Assembly: GCA_965213735.1 (NCBI GenBank)
Contig: CBDCAB010000005.1
Location: 2,108,001 to 2,172,000 of the forward strand
Origin: CALDTK01 sp965213735
GTDB taxonomy: Bacteria > Bacteroidota > Bacteroidia > Chitinophagales > Saprospiraceae
Direction: 5' to 3'
DNA length: 64,000 nt
The translations under genes were made by a program, and so were the position numbers. The notes under the pieces were generated by a model that searched no databases, was not told the DNA's origin, and saw nothing but the letters and a program-made list of their open reading frames with translations. Shown piece by piece: positions 43,623 to 52,130 of this stretch (position 1 is its first letter; each line of letters begins with the position of its first letter).

Positions 43623-44750
43623 TCAGACGGTAAGACCGCGGGCGGCGAGTTCGGCCGTGGCTTGATCTATGCGATCATCGGCGATTTGCCCTTCGAGCCA
43701 GTTGGCGAGTTCTTGCAAGCCTTCATCGAAAGGTACTTGCGGTTCGAAGCCCAGTAGCTCGCGGGCGAGACTTATGTCTGCGTAGCAATGACGAATATCA
43801 CCTAAACGGTACTTGCCGCTGAGGTCGGGGGCGAGTTCGGGTTTGCCCATGACTTCGGCGAGTCGTATGGCGATTTCATTGACGGTGTAGCTGTTGCCGC
43901 TGCCTACGTTGAGGGCATGGCCATTGGCGGCAGGTTTTTCGAGTGCTAGTCGGCAGGCGAGGGCAATGTCGCGCACGTGCACAAAATCGCGCTGCTGCTG
44001 GCCATCTTCGAAGATCATCGGCGGCCTATTGTTGAGCAGGCGCGAAGCAAAAATTGCGAGCACCCCGGTATAGGGATTGGACAGCGACTGCCGGGTGCCG
44101 TAGACGTTGAAAAATCTTAGTGCTACAGTCGGAATTTTGTAGGCGCGGCCGGTGATGAGGCAGAGGCGTTCTTGGTCGAATTTGGAGAGCGCATACACTG
44201 AGCTGAGCGTTGGCAGCTTGTGCTCGGGGGTAGGGGAGGGGCTAATAGCTTCGCCTGCGTCGTTGCGAGGCTCCCAATCGCCGGCTTTGAGTTGTGCGAG
44301 TGGCCGCTCGCCTACGCTAACGACTTTGCCGGCGGCGTCGCGATAAAGCCCGTCGCCGTAGATGCTCATGCTACTGGCTACGATGAGCTTGTCAACGGGA
44401 TTGGCAGCGAGTGCTTCGAGTAAAACGGCCGTGCCGAGGTTGTTGACGGCCGTGTATTCAGCTATCTCGTACATGCTTTGGCCAACGCCTACCATCGCAG
44501 CGAAATGAAATACGGCGTCTACACCCTGCAGGGCTCGCGCTACAGCATGTTTGTCCCGCACATCACCGACATGCAAGTCTACCCGCTCGTCGAGGTACTG
44601 TGGGCGCTTTTGCCCGGGGCCATGTACCTGCTCGCTGAGGTTGTCGAGTGCACGCACCGTGTAGCCGTGAGCCAGAAGTTCGTCAGCTAAATGCGAGCCT
44701 ACAAAGCCAGCACCGCCGGTTATCAAGATGGTAGATTTGTTAGGAGTCAA
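43623..44750 (-). CDS. NAD-dependent nucleotide-sugar epimerase/dehydratase
   Basis: A 375-residue extended SDR. TGGAGFVGSHLADELL binds NAD, SSMSIYGDGLY supplies the active-site Ser region, YALSKFDQERL gives YxxxK, and RFFNVYGTRQSLSNPYTGV with VHVRDIALACRLAL contact the nucleotide sugar. It resembles UDP-glucose 4-epimerase-like and UDP-galacturonate/xylose epimerases. The best start is TTG at 44750, as a stop lies four codons upstream and no ATG precedes the Rossmann strand. Second gene of the operon, 16 bp after the SDR. Confidence 0.87.
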   Translation of the reverse strand: MTPNKSTILITGGAGFVGSHLADELLAHGYTVRALDNLSEQVHGPGQKRPQYLDERVDLHVGDVRDKHAVARALQGVDAVFHFAAMVGVGQSMYEIAEYTAVNNLGTAVLLEALAANPVDKLIVASSMSIYGDGLYRDAAGKVVSVGERPLAQLKAGDWEPRNDAGEAISPSPTPEHKLPTLSSVYALSKFDQERLCLITGRAYKIPTVALRFFNVYGTRQSLSNPYTGVLAIFASRLLNNRPPMIFEDGQQQRDFVHVRDIALACRLALEKPAANGHALNVGSGNSYTVNEIAIRLAEVMGKPELAPDLSGKYRLGDIRHCYADISLARELLGFEPQVPFDEGLQELANWLEGQIADDRIDQATAELAARGLTV

Positions 44751-44766
44751 AGAGAAGAGTTAGAGG

Positions 44767-45465
44767 TTAAAATTCTTGAGAAGTAGGTCGGACAGTTATG
44801 TTATTAATGGCCACTCCCGCTGGTTGATTCATCGCGTAGAGGACGGCGCGAGCAACATCATCGGGTGCGAGAGCATCAATAACTTCTTCTAGTGAAAGCG
44901 TTGTTGCCCCTCGATGTTCAAGAAACGCACTGTTTGTCCAGCCTGGCGCAACAACAGTTACCCGTATTGTTGGTAAAACTTCGAGTCTCAAGGTCTCGGC
45001 GATAATGTCGAGTGCTGCTTTACTGGCAGCATAAATTCCGCCGTAGGTATAGGGTTTGTGGGCGGCAACAGAAGATACAATCACGATGTGACCTTCTTGT
45101 TGGGCGAGCATGTTTGGCAGGAATGCACGGATAAGCCGCAGGGTGCCCATCACATTGACGTTGATAACCCTTTGCCACTTTTCGGGGTCTCCTTCTGCTA
45201 GTCTTTCGTGCATGTCGATGCCTGCACAACACACTAAAATTGCTGGAGCCCCAAGGCGCTCAGTGAGATCTTCATAAAGCTGAGCGACATCTTCCCGAGA
45301 AGCAACATCGCAAGTGTATTGTTGGACTTTAGCAGGTAATTCTGCGCATTGATTGACATCCGCAATGGCTACGGCAACGTCATGTTGGATCAGTTGCTTA
45401 GCGATGGCTAGTCCAATACCTGAAGCCCCTCCACTTACGAGGGCGATGCTGCTTGATAAGTCCAT
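44767..45465 (-). CDS. Short-chain dehydrogenase/reductase, first gene of the sugar operon
   Basis: A 233-residue classical SDR: SGGASGIGLAIAKQL, DVASREDV, CCAGIDMHERL (CAGI in place of the usual NNAG), VSSVAAHK and the catalytic YAASKAALD (YxxxK), then PGWTNSAFL. The ATG at 45465 was chosen because it opens the first strand; 11 upstream residues in an extended frame are unlikely. First gene of the minus-strand nine-gene unit, so the promoter should lie at about 45466-45560. It may act on the sugar or aglycone of the pathway. Confidence 0.87.
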   Translation of the reverse strand: MDLSSSIALVSGGASGIGLAIAKQLIQHDVAVAIADVNQCAELPAKVQQYTCDVASREDVAQLYEDLTERLGAPAILVCCAGIDMHERLAEGDPEKWQRVINVNVMGTLRLIRAFLPNMLAQQEGHIVIVSSVAAHKPYTYGGIYAASKAALDIIAETLRLEVLPTIRVTVVAPGWTNSAFLEHRGATTLSLEEVIDALAPDDVARAVLYAMNQPAGVAINNITVRPTSQEF

Positions 45466-45581
45466 ATGCGAGCTACAAACATGATAAACCCGTCGCAATT
45501 CCCAACATGGCGTCTACGGGTGCAGAAGGAGCTTCATGCGGCTCAACACACTACTTCTATAAACGTTGTAAATTTTTCAAG

Positions 45582-45704
45582 GTGGCTCAGCTCATCAGTA
45601 CTGTACTCAGCCTCAGCGTTTTATTTAGTGGAGTAGGGGTCGGCCTCAGCCAGCGTTTCTGCACGAGTCCTTTGTCGACACGAGAATTGTCGGTCTTGCA
45701 CTGA
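45582..45704 (+). pseudogene. Relic resembling an HYC_CC_PP-type small protein
   Basis: A 40-codon frame from a GTG encodes a signal-peptide-like segment (LISTVLSLSVLFSGVGVGLS) followed by QRFCTSP and a stop. This resembles the start of small Bacteroidota HYC_CC_PP proteins, which have a signal segment, then HYC, a CGM-like motif and CC. After the stop, another frame gives LALTCSMAAKD, so a frameshift is possible. Such proteins often sit beside DUF3347 copper genes, as here. Too short and altered to be certain. Confidence 0.3.
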
Positions 45705-45731
45705 CATGTAGTATGGCGGCAAAAGATGTAG

Positions 45732-45845
45732 CTTTTTCGCGCGTTGCTCAACACTGTTACCGCTTTTGGTGTCGCTACAGATGTGCTGTATGTACAACAC
45801 CGTTCGATGGCGCTCGATAATGCTGCTGCCAACTGGCTACTCTGT
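45732..45845 (+). pseudogene. Fragment of a second DUF3347 gene
   Basis: This frame, which has a stop just before it and no start, reads FRALLNTVTAFGVATDV and then LYVQHRSMALDNAAANWLL. The intact gene downstream has ELYVQHCPMAFDHAGANWVS at the matching place. The Cys-Pro of the family is Arg-Ser here, and the conserved NPYFG that should follow is missing, so this looks like a decayed, truncated paralogue. Confidence 0.65.
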
Positions 45846-45898
45846 GCGAGTGCGCTGGATAGGCGTAGTTCTTACACTTCTCATCTCAAAATTTGAAC

Positions 45899-46483
45899 AT
45901 GAAGACTTTTCTTTTAATCGCGCTGACTGCGCTGACCTTTGCTTGCGGCGAGCGTAATCCAGCCGATGTTGATGGCATTAACGGTGATGCACCTGTTGTG
46001 CCCATGACGAGTGATCCTGAGCTGGTCAATGGCGTTGCTGGGGATCAATTGGTGGAGACTACCTGGTCGGCTGCTGTGCTCGATTACATAGCACTCAAGA
46101 ATGCGTTTGTCGCAAGCGATTTGACTACTGCAAAAGTGAAAGCTCGGGATCTGGCCGTTCGTCTTGGCGGTGCCGACATGAATGCGATGGGTGCAGCTCA
46201 CGATGCGTGGATGCAACAGGCGATACCTGTGCAGCGCATCGCCGAGCGAATAGCAAATGCAGCTGATTTAGAAGCCGCTCGCGAAGGGTTTAGCGAGTTG
46301 ACTACTCCGATGGTCAACGCGGTGAAGGTGCTTGGCGACGGCGGTCGAGAGCTGTACGTGCAGCACTGTCCGATGGCCTTTGATCATGCAGGCGCCAATT
46401 GGGTGAGTCTGGAGCGGGAAATACGCAATCCCTACTTTGGGGACAAGATGCTGACGTGCGGGAAAGTTATGGAAGAGCTGTAG
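45899..46483 (+). CDS. DUF3347 lipoprotein, probable copper-binding
   Basis: A 194-residue lipoprotein (MKTFLLIALTALTFACGE, Cys near residue 17) whose remainder is a helical DUF3347 domain. DYIALKNAFVASDLTTAK opens it, and the diagnostic end is YVQHCPMAFD, ANWVSLEREIRNPYFGDKML and TCGKVMEEL. The same domain is found in or beside CusB-like copper efflux proteins, and the invariant Cys/His/Met set suggests copper binding in the periplasm. The ATG at 45899 follows an in-frame TTG at 45893. The downstream side is a large repeat array; the other copper genes lie 3 kb on. Confidence 0.85.
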   Translation: MKTFLLIALTALTFACGERNPADVDGINGDAPVVPMTSDPELVNGVAGDQLVETTWSAAVLDYIALKNAFVASDLTTAKVKARDLAVRLGGADMNAMGAAHDAWMQQAIPVQRIAERIANAADLEAAREGFSELTTPMVNAVKVLGDGGRELYVQHCPMAFDHAGANWVSLEREIRNPYFGDKMLTCGKVMEEL

Positions 46484-46507
46484 GGGGTGAGTTATAGTGG
46501 GTAGGTG

Positions 46508-48235
46508 TTTTGAAGTGCCGAGGGGTAAAATTTTTGTGCTTCTCCGGGGCCTGACCACAGTGTTTAGGTCAGGCGAGGCCTGGAAATACCGTGTGGGGGC
46601 ATCATGGAGTGCCTAGGGGAAGAATTTTTCGCTTCTCCGGGGCCTGCAATTACCGTGTGGGGGCATCTTGGAGTGCCTAGGGGAAGAATTTTTCGCTTCG
46701 CCGGGGCCTGGAATTACCGTGTGGGGGCATCTCGAAGTGCCTACGGGCAAAGGTCTTAATTGTTGATTACGTGATGCTTTTGTGGGACCCGGAGGATTCA
46801 AGAAGTGCGACCCGCGCTGCGGGGCGGAGGACAGGCGGGATATATATGTTGTACTTTTCGGGGCTGGGATTGGCCTGTTTTTGAAGTTATGAAGTGCCGA
46901 GGGGTAAACTTTTAGCGCTTCTCCGGGGCCTGACCACAATATTATGGTCAAGCGAGACCTGCAATTACCGTGTGTGGGCATCTCGAAGTGCCTTGGAGAA
47001 GAATTTTTCGCTTCTCCGGGGCCTGCAATTACCGTGTGGGGGCATCTTGGAGTGCCTACGGGCAAAGGCCTTTCTCGTTGATTACGTAATGCTTTTGTGG
47101 GACCCGGAGGATTCAAGAAGTGCGACCCGCGCTGCGGGGCGGGTGACGGGTGGGAGGTATGTTGTACTTTTTCGGGGCCTAGAATTGGCCCGTTTTTGAA
47201 GTTGTGAAGTGCCGAGGGGTAAAATTTTAGCGCTTCTCCGGGGCCTGCAATTACCGTGTGTGGGCATCTCGAAGTGCCTACAGGCAAAGGCCTTTCTCGT
47301 TGATTGCGTGATGCTTTTGTGGGACCCGGAGGATTCAAGAAGTGCGACCCGCGCTGCGGGGCGGGGGACGGGCGGGATAGATATGTTACGCTTCTCCGGG
47401 GCCTGCAATTACCGTTTGGGGGCATCTCGAAGTGCCTGCGGGCAAAGGCCTTTCTCGTTGATTACGTAATGCTTTTGTGGGACCCGGAGGATTCAAGAAG
47501 TGCGACCCGCGCTGCGGGGCGGGGGACGGGTGGGATAGATATGTTGTGCTTCTCCGGGGCCTGCAATTACCGTGTGTGGGCATCTCGAAGTGCCTACAGG
47601 CAAAGGCCTTTCTCGTTGATTGCGTGATGCTTTTGTGGGACCCGGAGGATTCAAGAAGTGCGACCCGCGCTGCGGGGCGGGGGACGGGTGGGATAGATAT
47701 GTTGTGCTTCTCCGGGGCCTGCAATTACCGTGTGTGGGCATCTCGAAGTGCCTACAGGCAAAGGCCTTTCTCGTTGATTGCGTGATGCTTTTGTGGGACC
47801 CGGAGGATTCAAGAAGTGCGACCCGCGCTGCGGGGCGGGGGACGGGTGGGATAGATATGTTGTGCTTTTCGGGGCTGGAATTGGCCTGTTTTTGAAGTTA
47901 TGAAGTGCCGAGGGGTAAAATTTTTTCGCTTTTCCGGGGCCTGCAATTACCGTGTGGGGGCATCTTGGAGTGCCTACGGGCAAAGGCCTTTCTCGTTGAT
48001 TGCGTGATGCTTTTGTGGGACCCGGAGGATTCAAGAAGTGCGACCCGCGCTGCGGGGCGGAGGACGGGCGGGATAGATATGTTACGCTTCTCCGGGGCCT
48101 GCAATTACCGTTTGGGGGCATCTCGAAGTGCCTACAGGCAAAGGCCTTTCTCGTTGATTGCGTGATGCTTTTGTGGGACCCGGAGGATTCAAGAAGTGCG
48201 ACCCGCGCTGCGGGGCGGGGGACGGGCGAGGATAC
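46508..48235. repeat. Left repeat array beside the Y1 transposase
   Basis: A non-coding array built from two modules. A ~64-bp module runs from GTGCCGAGGGG or GTGCCTAGGGG to CTCCGGGGCCTG. A longer unit adds a block with GATGCTTTTGTGGGACCC, GGAGGATTCAAGAAG and the palindrome CCCGCGCTGCGGG. CTCCGGGG cores at 47236, 47394, 47552 and 47710 are exactly 158 bp apart, and again from 47932 to 48090, with one 64-bp module inserted in between. The GGGACCCGGAGG element occurs eight times (46784-48175). Long minus-strand open frames across it are shadows of the repeats. Confidence 0.92.
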
Positions 48236-48366
48236 TGAAATTTAAGAGAGGATTTATCCGTATGAAGCCTTTAATGTTGTATACCTGAAGAACCTAAACC
48301 GCACCGCTCGGAGAGGTGATGTGGAAAATATTTTGTAGATTCCAGGAAATCTAAACTTACACCCTC

Positions 48367-48819
48367 ATGAATTCATACGTACAGAACACGCACCAGCTCA
48401 TCTTTACTCCAAAGCATCGACAACCGGTTTTAGAGGCTAATAATCGCAAGCGGCTATTTGCGTATGCTCGTGGATTCTTCAAAAACAAGGACTGTCCATC
48501 ATTTGCGATAGATGGTGTTGAAGATCATCTTCATTTCGTGTATTTTCAACATCCATCAATTGCTTTAGCCGACCTCGTCCGTGACCTCAAGCGTGCCCTC
48601 CACACGTTTATTGACGACAATCACCTTTTTCCGATGTTCACGAAGTGGCAGCTAAAGTATAGCGACTTCAGCTACTCGTACAGAGATCGAGATAATGTCA
48701 TTGCGTACGTCAATAATCAGGTCAATCATCATGCCCACCAGCACGAATCTTATATCGATGAACTTCGGAGACTCTACGAAGAGCACGGTCTGAAATTTCA
48801 CGAGAAATTTCTAAAATAA
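48367..48819 (+). mobile_element. tnpA: IS200-like / RAYT-type Y1 transposase
   Basis: A 150-residue HUH single-strand transposase of the Y1 (IS200/REP-associated) family. The HUH motif is DHLHFVYF, the conserved LADLVRDLKRALHTFI follows, and the catalytic Tyr is in VIAYVNNQVNHHAHQHE. The N-terminus MNSYVQNTHQLIFTPKHRQP matches IS200-like proteins of Bacteroidota. The family moves by single-strand cut and paste at hairpins or acts on REP palindromes. Here it is intact and flanked on both sides by repeat arrays with hairpins in opposite orientation, which favours a RAYT-like relation over a simple insertion sequence. ATG at 48367. Confidence 0.88.
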
Positions 48820-48829
48820 CACAGCTTCC

Positions 48830-49435
48830 AGCCCCATAAAATGGGTCTCACTCTCCGAGTCCTCCGGGTCCCACAAAAGCATCAGCTGTCCAATAGAAAA
48901 CCGTCCTGCCCGTAGGCACATCATTCAATCGAACTGAATGAATTACCAGGCCCCGGAGTGGGACAAATCCTACCCCTAGGCACAGGCAAAATTCAATCTG
49001 AATGAATTACCAGGCCCCGGAGTGAGATAAATCCTGCCCCTAGGCACACGAAAATTCAATCTGCAGGAATGACCAGGCCCCGGAGAGAACTAGGCCAGCC
49101 CCATAAAATGGGTCTCACTCCCCGAGTCCTCCGGGTCCCACAAAAGCATCAGCTGTCCAATAAAGCCGTGCTGCCCGTAGGCACATCATTCAATCAATCT
49201 GAATGAATTACCAGGCCCCGGAGTGAGATTAATCTTACCCCTAGGCACCCCAAAAAGTTAATCTGAATGAATTACCAGGCCCCGGAGTGGGACAAATCCT
49301 ACCCCTAGGCAAACCAACAAGCCTACCTGCCTAATGTACCAGGCCCCGGAGTGGGATATATCCTACCCCTAGGCATACGAAAACTCTCCCTGAATTACCA
49401 GGCCCCGGAGTGGGATAAATCCTGCCCAAATACCT
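48830..49435. repeat. Right repeat array, inverted relative to the left
   Basis: Read on the minus strand, this contains the same modules as the left array: CTCCGGGGCCTG cores about every 63 bp (near 48948, 49011, 49073, 49212, 49276, 49340, 49399). It also has two copies of the GGGACCCGGAGGACTC block (near 48862 and 49129). The hairpin differs from the left, CCCATTTTATGGG in place of CCCGCGCTGCGGG. No gene is present in the 637 bp between the transposase and the copper-storage gene. Confidence 0.9.
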
Positions 49436-49456
49436 AGGACTATGAACCCGTGAGCC

Positions 49457-49792
49457 CTACGCCGCCATAGCCCGACATACCTCCATGCACTTCTTGCAGG
49501 CCTCAGCGCACTGCTGGCAATAAGGGTTGTCGTGATCTTTGCACTCCTCATAACAGCGCTCGCAGGCATCGGCGCACAGGGCGCAGGCTTGCTGGTGCAA
49601 AGGACTCGTCGCACTCATGAGCTGCAAACAAACTTGAGTAGTAGCGATGCAGTCGAGGCAGGTCTTGATGCACTCAGCCATCATCTCCTTGCCGGGATGT
49701 TGACTGATGCAAATGGTACAAGTGACCTGGCAGGCCATGCAAGCCTCTATGCATTCGATAGTCTGATCGTAAAGTGGTTTGAACTGTTTCAT
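49457..49792 (-). CDS. Csp-like four-helix-bundle copper-storage protein
   Basis: A 111-residue protein with 19 Cys arranged in helical CxxxC and CxxC pairs (CIEACMACQVTCTIC; CIKTCLDC; CALCADACERCYEEC; CQQCAEACKKCMEVC). This is the DUF326/cytosolic copper-storage pattern in which Cys line the inside of a four-helix bundle and bind many Cu(I) ions. There is no signal peptide, so it acts in the cytoplasm. The ATG at 49792 opens MKQFKPLYD; an upstream start would add eight residues. Divergent from the HMA-MauE gene, and part of a copper neighbourhood. Confidence 0.88.
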   Translation of the reverse strand: MKQFKPLYDQTIECIEACMACQVTCTICISQHPGKEMMAECIKTCLDCIATTQVCLQLMSATSPLHQQACALCADACERCYEECKDHDNPYCQQCAEACKKCMEVCRAMAA

Positions 49793-49993
49793 ACCCAGAG
49801 AATGTCGCGCGTGCAATGAATGTTAAGCCACGTCACTACATCATAAATTTCGAGCTAGGTGGCAAAACTGCTCGATTTGAACTGTTGTTGAAAGCGTACT
49901 AACCTCAGCTACATGCCACCGCTCGACCTGTTCCTGACCACCTACTATCTCTAGAAGACGCACCTCCACGCCAATCCTAACAAGGCACCACCC

Positions 49994-50761
49994 ATGGCAA
50001 CCGACACAGCACATCCCATCACTGAAACCCTTTATCCCGTTACCGGTATGACTTGCGGTGGCTGTGCTGCAGGCATTAAAGGCAAATTGGAAGCACTACC
50101 TGAAGTTGCCTATGCCGAAGTCGATCATGCCGCTGGTGCGGCTCGCGTTGGTACGCATGTCCCAACTAGCGCTAAGTACCTCAACAAGGCTATAGGCGAG
50201 AAGTACAGTTTACAAGAACCTATGCAAGCTAGTGCTACTGCAGCATCAGCCCCAACAATTCCTGCCTCGGACCATGAGCAACGTGATGAGCGCTCGTGGC
50301 TCGAAACTTACCGTCCACTGCTCATCATCGTAGGTCTCATTGCGCTCGTGTCAGGTCTGGCAGCTGGTTTCGATGGAAGTGTGTGGATGCGCTACTTTAT
50401 GGCAGGCTTTTTTATAGTTTTTGCAGGATTTAAGCTGCTCGATGTCGAGGGGTTTAGCGAAAGCTATGCAATGTATGATATTATCGCCAAGCGCTGGCAC
50501 GCTTGGGGCTATATTTATCCTTTCGTCGAGCTTGGACTTGGGCTGGCCTACCTTACTAATATTGCTCCTTTTTGGACTAATGTAATTACGATTATTGTCC
50601 TCGGGATTAGCGCGATTGGGGTGGTGCAAAGTGTGCTAAGTCAACGAACGATAAAGTGTGCCTGCCTCGGAACAGGGTTCAACCTACCAATGAGCACTGT
50701 CACTATTATTGAAGATGTAGGTATGGTACTCATGGCTGCGCTGATGTTGGCGCTGCACTAG
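49994..50761 (+). CDS. HMA domain fused to MauE/DoxX-like membrane domain
   Basis: A 255-residue protein. Residues ~12-75 are a heavy-metal-associated domain with the metal site GMTCGGC. After a low-complexity linker, four membrane helices of the MauE/DoxX type follow (WMRYFMAGFFIVFAGFKLLD; YIYPFVELGLGLAYL; IKCACLGTGFNLPMSTVTII). The pair CAC in the last segment is conserved in such proteins. The combination is typical of Bacteroidota copper loci and suggests membrane handling of copper or of thiol redox state. ATG at 49994. The rhomboid gene follows 46 bp downstream and may be cotranscribed. Confidence 0.87.
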   Translation: MATDTAHPITETLYPVTGMTCGGCAAGIKGKLEALPEVAYAEVDHAAGAARVGTHVPTSAKYLNKAIGEKYSLQEPMQASATAASAPTIPASDHEQRDERSWLETYRPLLIIVGLIALVSGLAAGFDGSVWMRYFMAGFFIVFAGFKLLDVEGFSESYAMYDIIAKRWHAWGYIYPFVELGLGLAYLTNIAPFWTNVITIIVLGISAIGVVQSVLSQRTIKCACLGTGFNLPMSTVTIIEDVGMVLMAALMLALH

Positions 50762-50807
50762 CGCAACCCACGTGGCTGCACCGCGTTGCTAGCTCGTGCC
50801 CATCAAA

Positions 50808-51563
50808 ATGCTAGACCGCGAGCGCCGACAGCTGGCAGCTGCCCTCCGAACAGGAGGCACGGCAGTGTTTTTCTTGTGGCTACTCCACGCGCTGCGACTA
50901 CTCGTGGGCAGCCGCGCAGGCAAGTGGGGCATCGTACCGCGCGAATGGGAAGGACTTACCGGCATTCTCACCGGACCACTAACGCACGGAGACTGGGGAC
51001 ACTTAGCTAATAATTCCGTACCCTTATTTGCGACTATAGTTTTACTGGTTTATTTCTTTCCCCGCATTGCCGCACGAGCCATGTTGCAGCTCTATCTACT
51101 CACCGGAATAGCAGTCTGGTTGCTCGCCCGTGGAGCAGGTTGGGGAGCTGGTGTTTCAATAAGTCATATTGGTGCTAGCGGAGTAGCTTACGCACTAGTG
51201 AGTTTCCTGTTTTGGTTGGGGGTATTCAAGCGCTCGCTGCAAAGCGTTATCGTGGCCCTAGTTATCCTTCTTTATTTCTCTGGCATGATTGCAGGTGTCT
51301 TACCCGATCAACTTAACGTCAGCTGGGAATCTCACCTGCTGGGAGGGCTGGTCGGAATGGTTGTAGCCTGGGGTTTTCGCAAATCCGTTGTACGCGACCT
51401 CAATAGCGAAACCCCTCCACCGCCAGTCTACACGTCGCAGCCTTACTTCCCGCCTGACGTATTTGACCACACACGAGCCGAGCGCGAAATGATGCGCCGC
51501 CAGGCTATCGAGCAAGAGCGTTTGCGGCGTTTAGGCGAAGCTGGAGAACGATTTCTCGAATAA
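50808..51563 (+). CDS. Rhomboid-family intramembrane serine protease
   Basis: A 251-residue, six-helix rhomboid. The conserved HGDWGHLANNSVPL supplies the oxyanion His/Asn, the catalytic Ser124 is in IGASGVAYAL, and His176 is in WESHLLGGLVG, giving the Ser-His dyad. A soluble charged C-terminal tail (REMMRRQAIEQERLRRL) follows the last helix. It cleaves membrane proteins within the bilayer; substrate unknown. The ATG at 50808 was used; an in-frame GTG at 50796 adds four residues. Confidence 0.9.
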   Translation: MLDRERRQLAAALRTGGTAVFFLWLLHALRLLVGSRAGKWGIVPREWEGLTGILTGPLTHGDWGHLANNSVPLFATIVLLVYFFPRIAARAMLQLYLLTGIAVWLLARGAGWGAGVSISHIGASGVAYALVSFLFWLGVFKRSLQSVIVALVILLYFSGMIAGVLPDQLNVSWESHLLGGLVGMVVAWGFRKSVVRDLNSETPPPPVYTSQPYFPPDVFDHTRAEREMMRRQAIEQERLRRLGEAGERFLE

Positions 51564-51581
51564 TCACCTTCAGTCTAAGAC

Positions 51582-52130
51582 ATGAAGTCACTGATTTACC
51601 TCGCTTTGCCGCTGCTCGTTTTGGCGCAAGCCTGCTCCTTTACCAAAGACTTAGAGGCTCATCACCAACAGTTGCTCGCCGCGGTAGGTCCCGACGTGCC
51701 CTTGTCCGCAAAGCGCGATGCACTCGGCGAATCAACCGTGCGCATGATGCACCAGGCCGTCAACAAACTCAACCCGAAGAAGGGTGCCAAATATGTTGAG
51801 GCTTACGCCAAAACCAATGGCTCCCTGCTCGATACACTCGCTGCTCAAATAGTGCAGGGCCAGCGGAAAATGAATAAAGCTGAACGCGTCGCTTTCGTAC
51901 TCGGTGGAGTGAGCGAATTTTACGTAATTGACGCCGTAGAACTTATCCCTAAATTCGTGAAAAAGTACAAACAGATTCGAGCAGTCAGTCGCATAACTGG
52001 CAACTTAAAAGAAGCTGTACTAGGCAAAGCTGCCGAACAATTAGGCGGCCTGCTCGGTGACAGTACTCGGCCCCGGCAATTGCCGCTCGACGCTCATCGG
52101 CAGTGTGATGTAGAAAGTAGTTCCAGGTAG
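51582..52130 (+). CDS. Putative lipoprotein of unknown function
   Basis: A 182-residue protein with a signal segment LIYLALPLLVLAQAC and a Cys at residue 18 (lipobox AQAC). The remainder is helical and basic (KLNPKKGAKYVEAYAK; VELIPKFVKKYKQIRAV). No domain recognised. The last ~30 residues (DSTRPRQLPLDAHRQ) overlap the 3' end of the convergent histidine kinase gene by 90 bp, so its end may have been extended by loss of an earlier stop. It lies 18 bp after the rhomboid gene. Confidence 0.7.
   Translation: MKSLIYLALPLLVLAQACSFTKDLEAHHQQLLAAVGPDVPLSAKRDALGESTVRMMHQAVNKLNPKKGAKYVEAYAKTNGSLLDTLAAQIVQGQRKMNKAERVAFVLGGVSEFYVIDAVELIPKFVKKYKQIRAVSRITGNLKEAVLGKAAEQLGGLLGDSTRPRQLPLDAHRQCDVESSSR

Noticed and set aside
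46613..48121. Several long open frames on both strands inside the left repeat array
   Set aside because: They repeat the same peptide fragments in shifting frames with each DNA unit and have no domain or start context; they are products of stop-poor repeat DNA.
46508..49435. CRISPR array
   Set aside because: Units are 64 or 158 bp and nearly identical throughout, with no unique spacers and no cas genes nearby.
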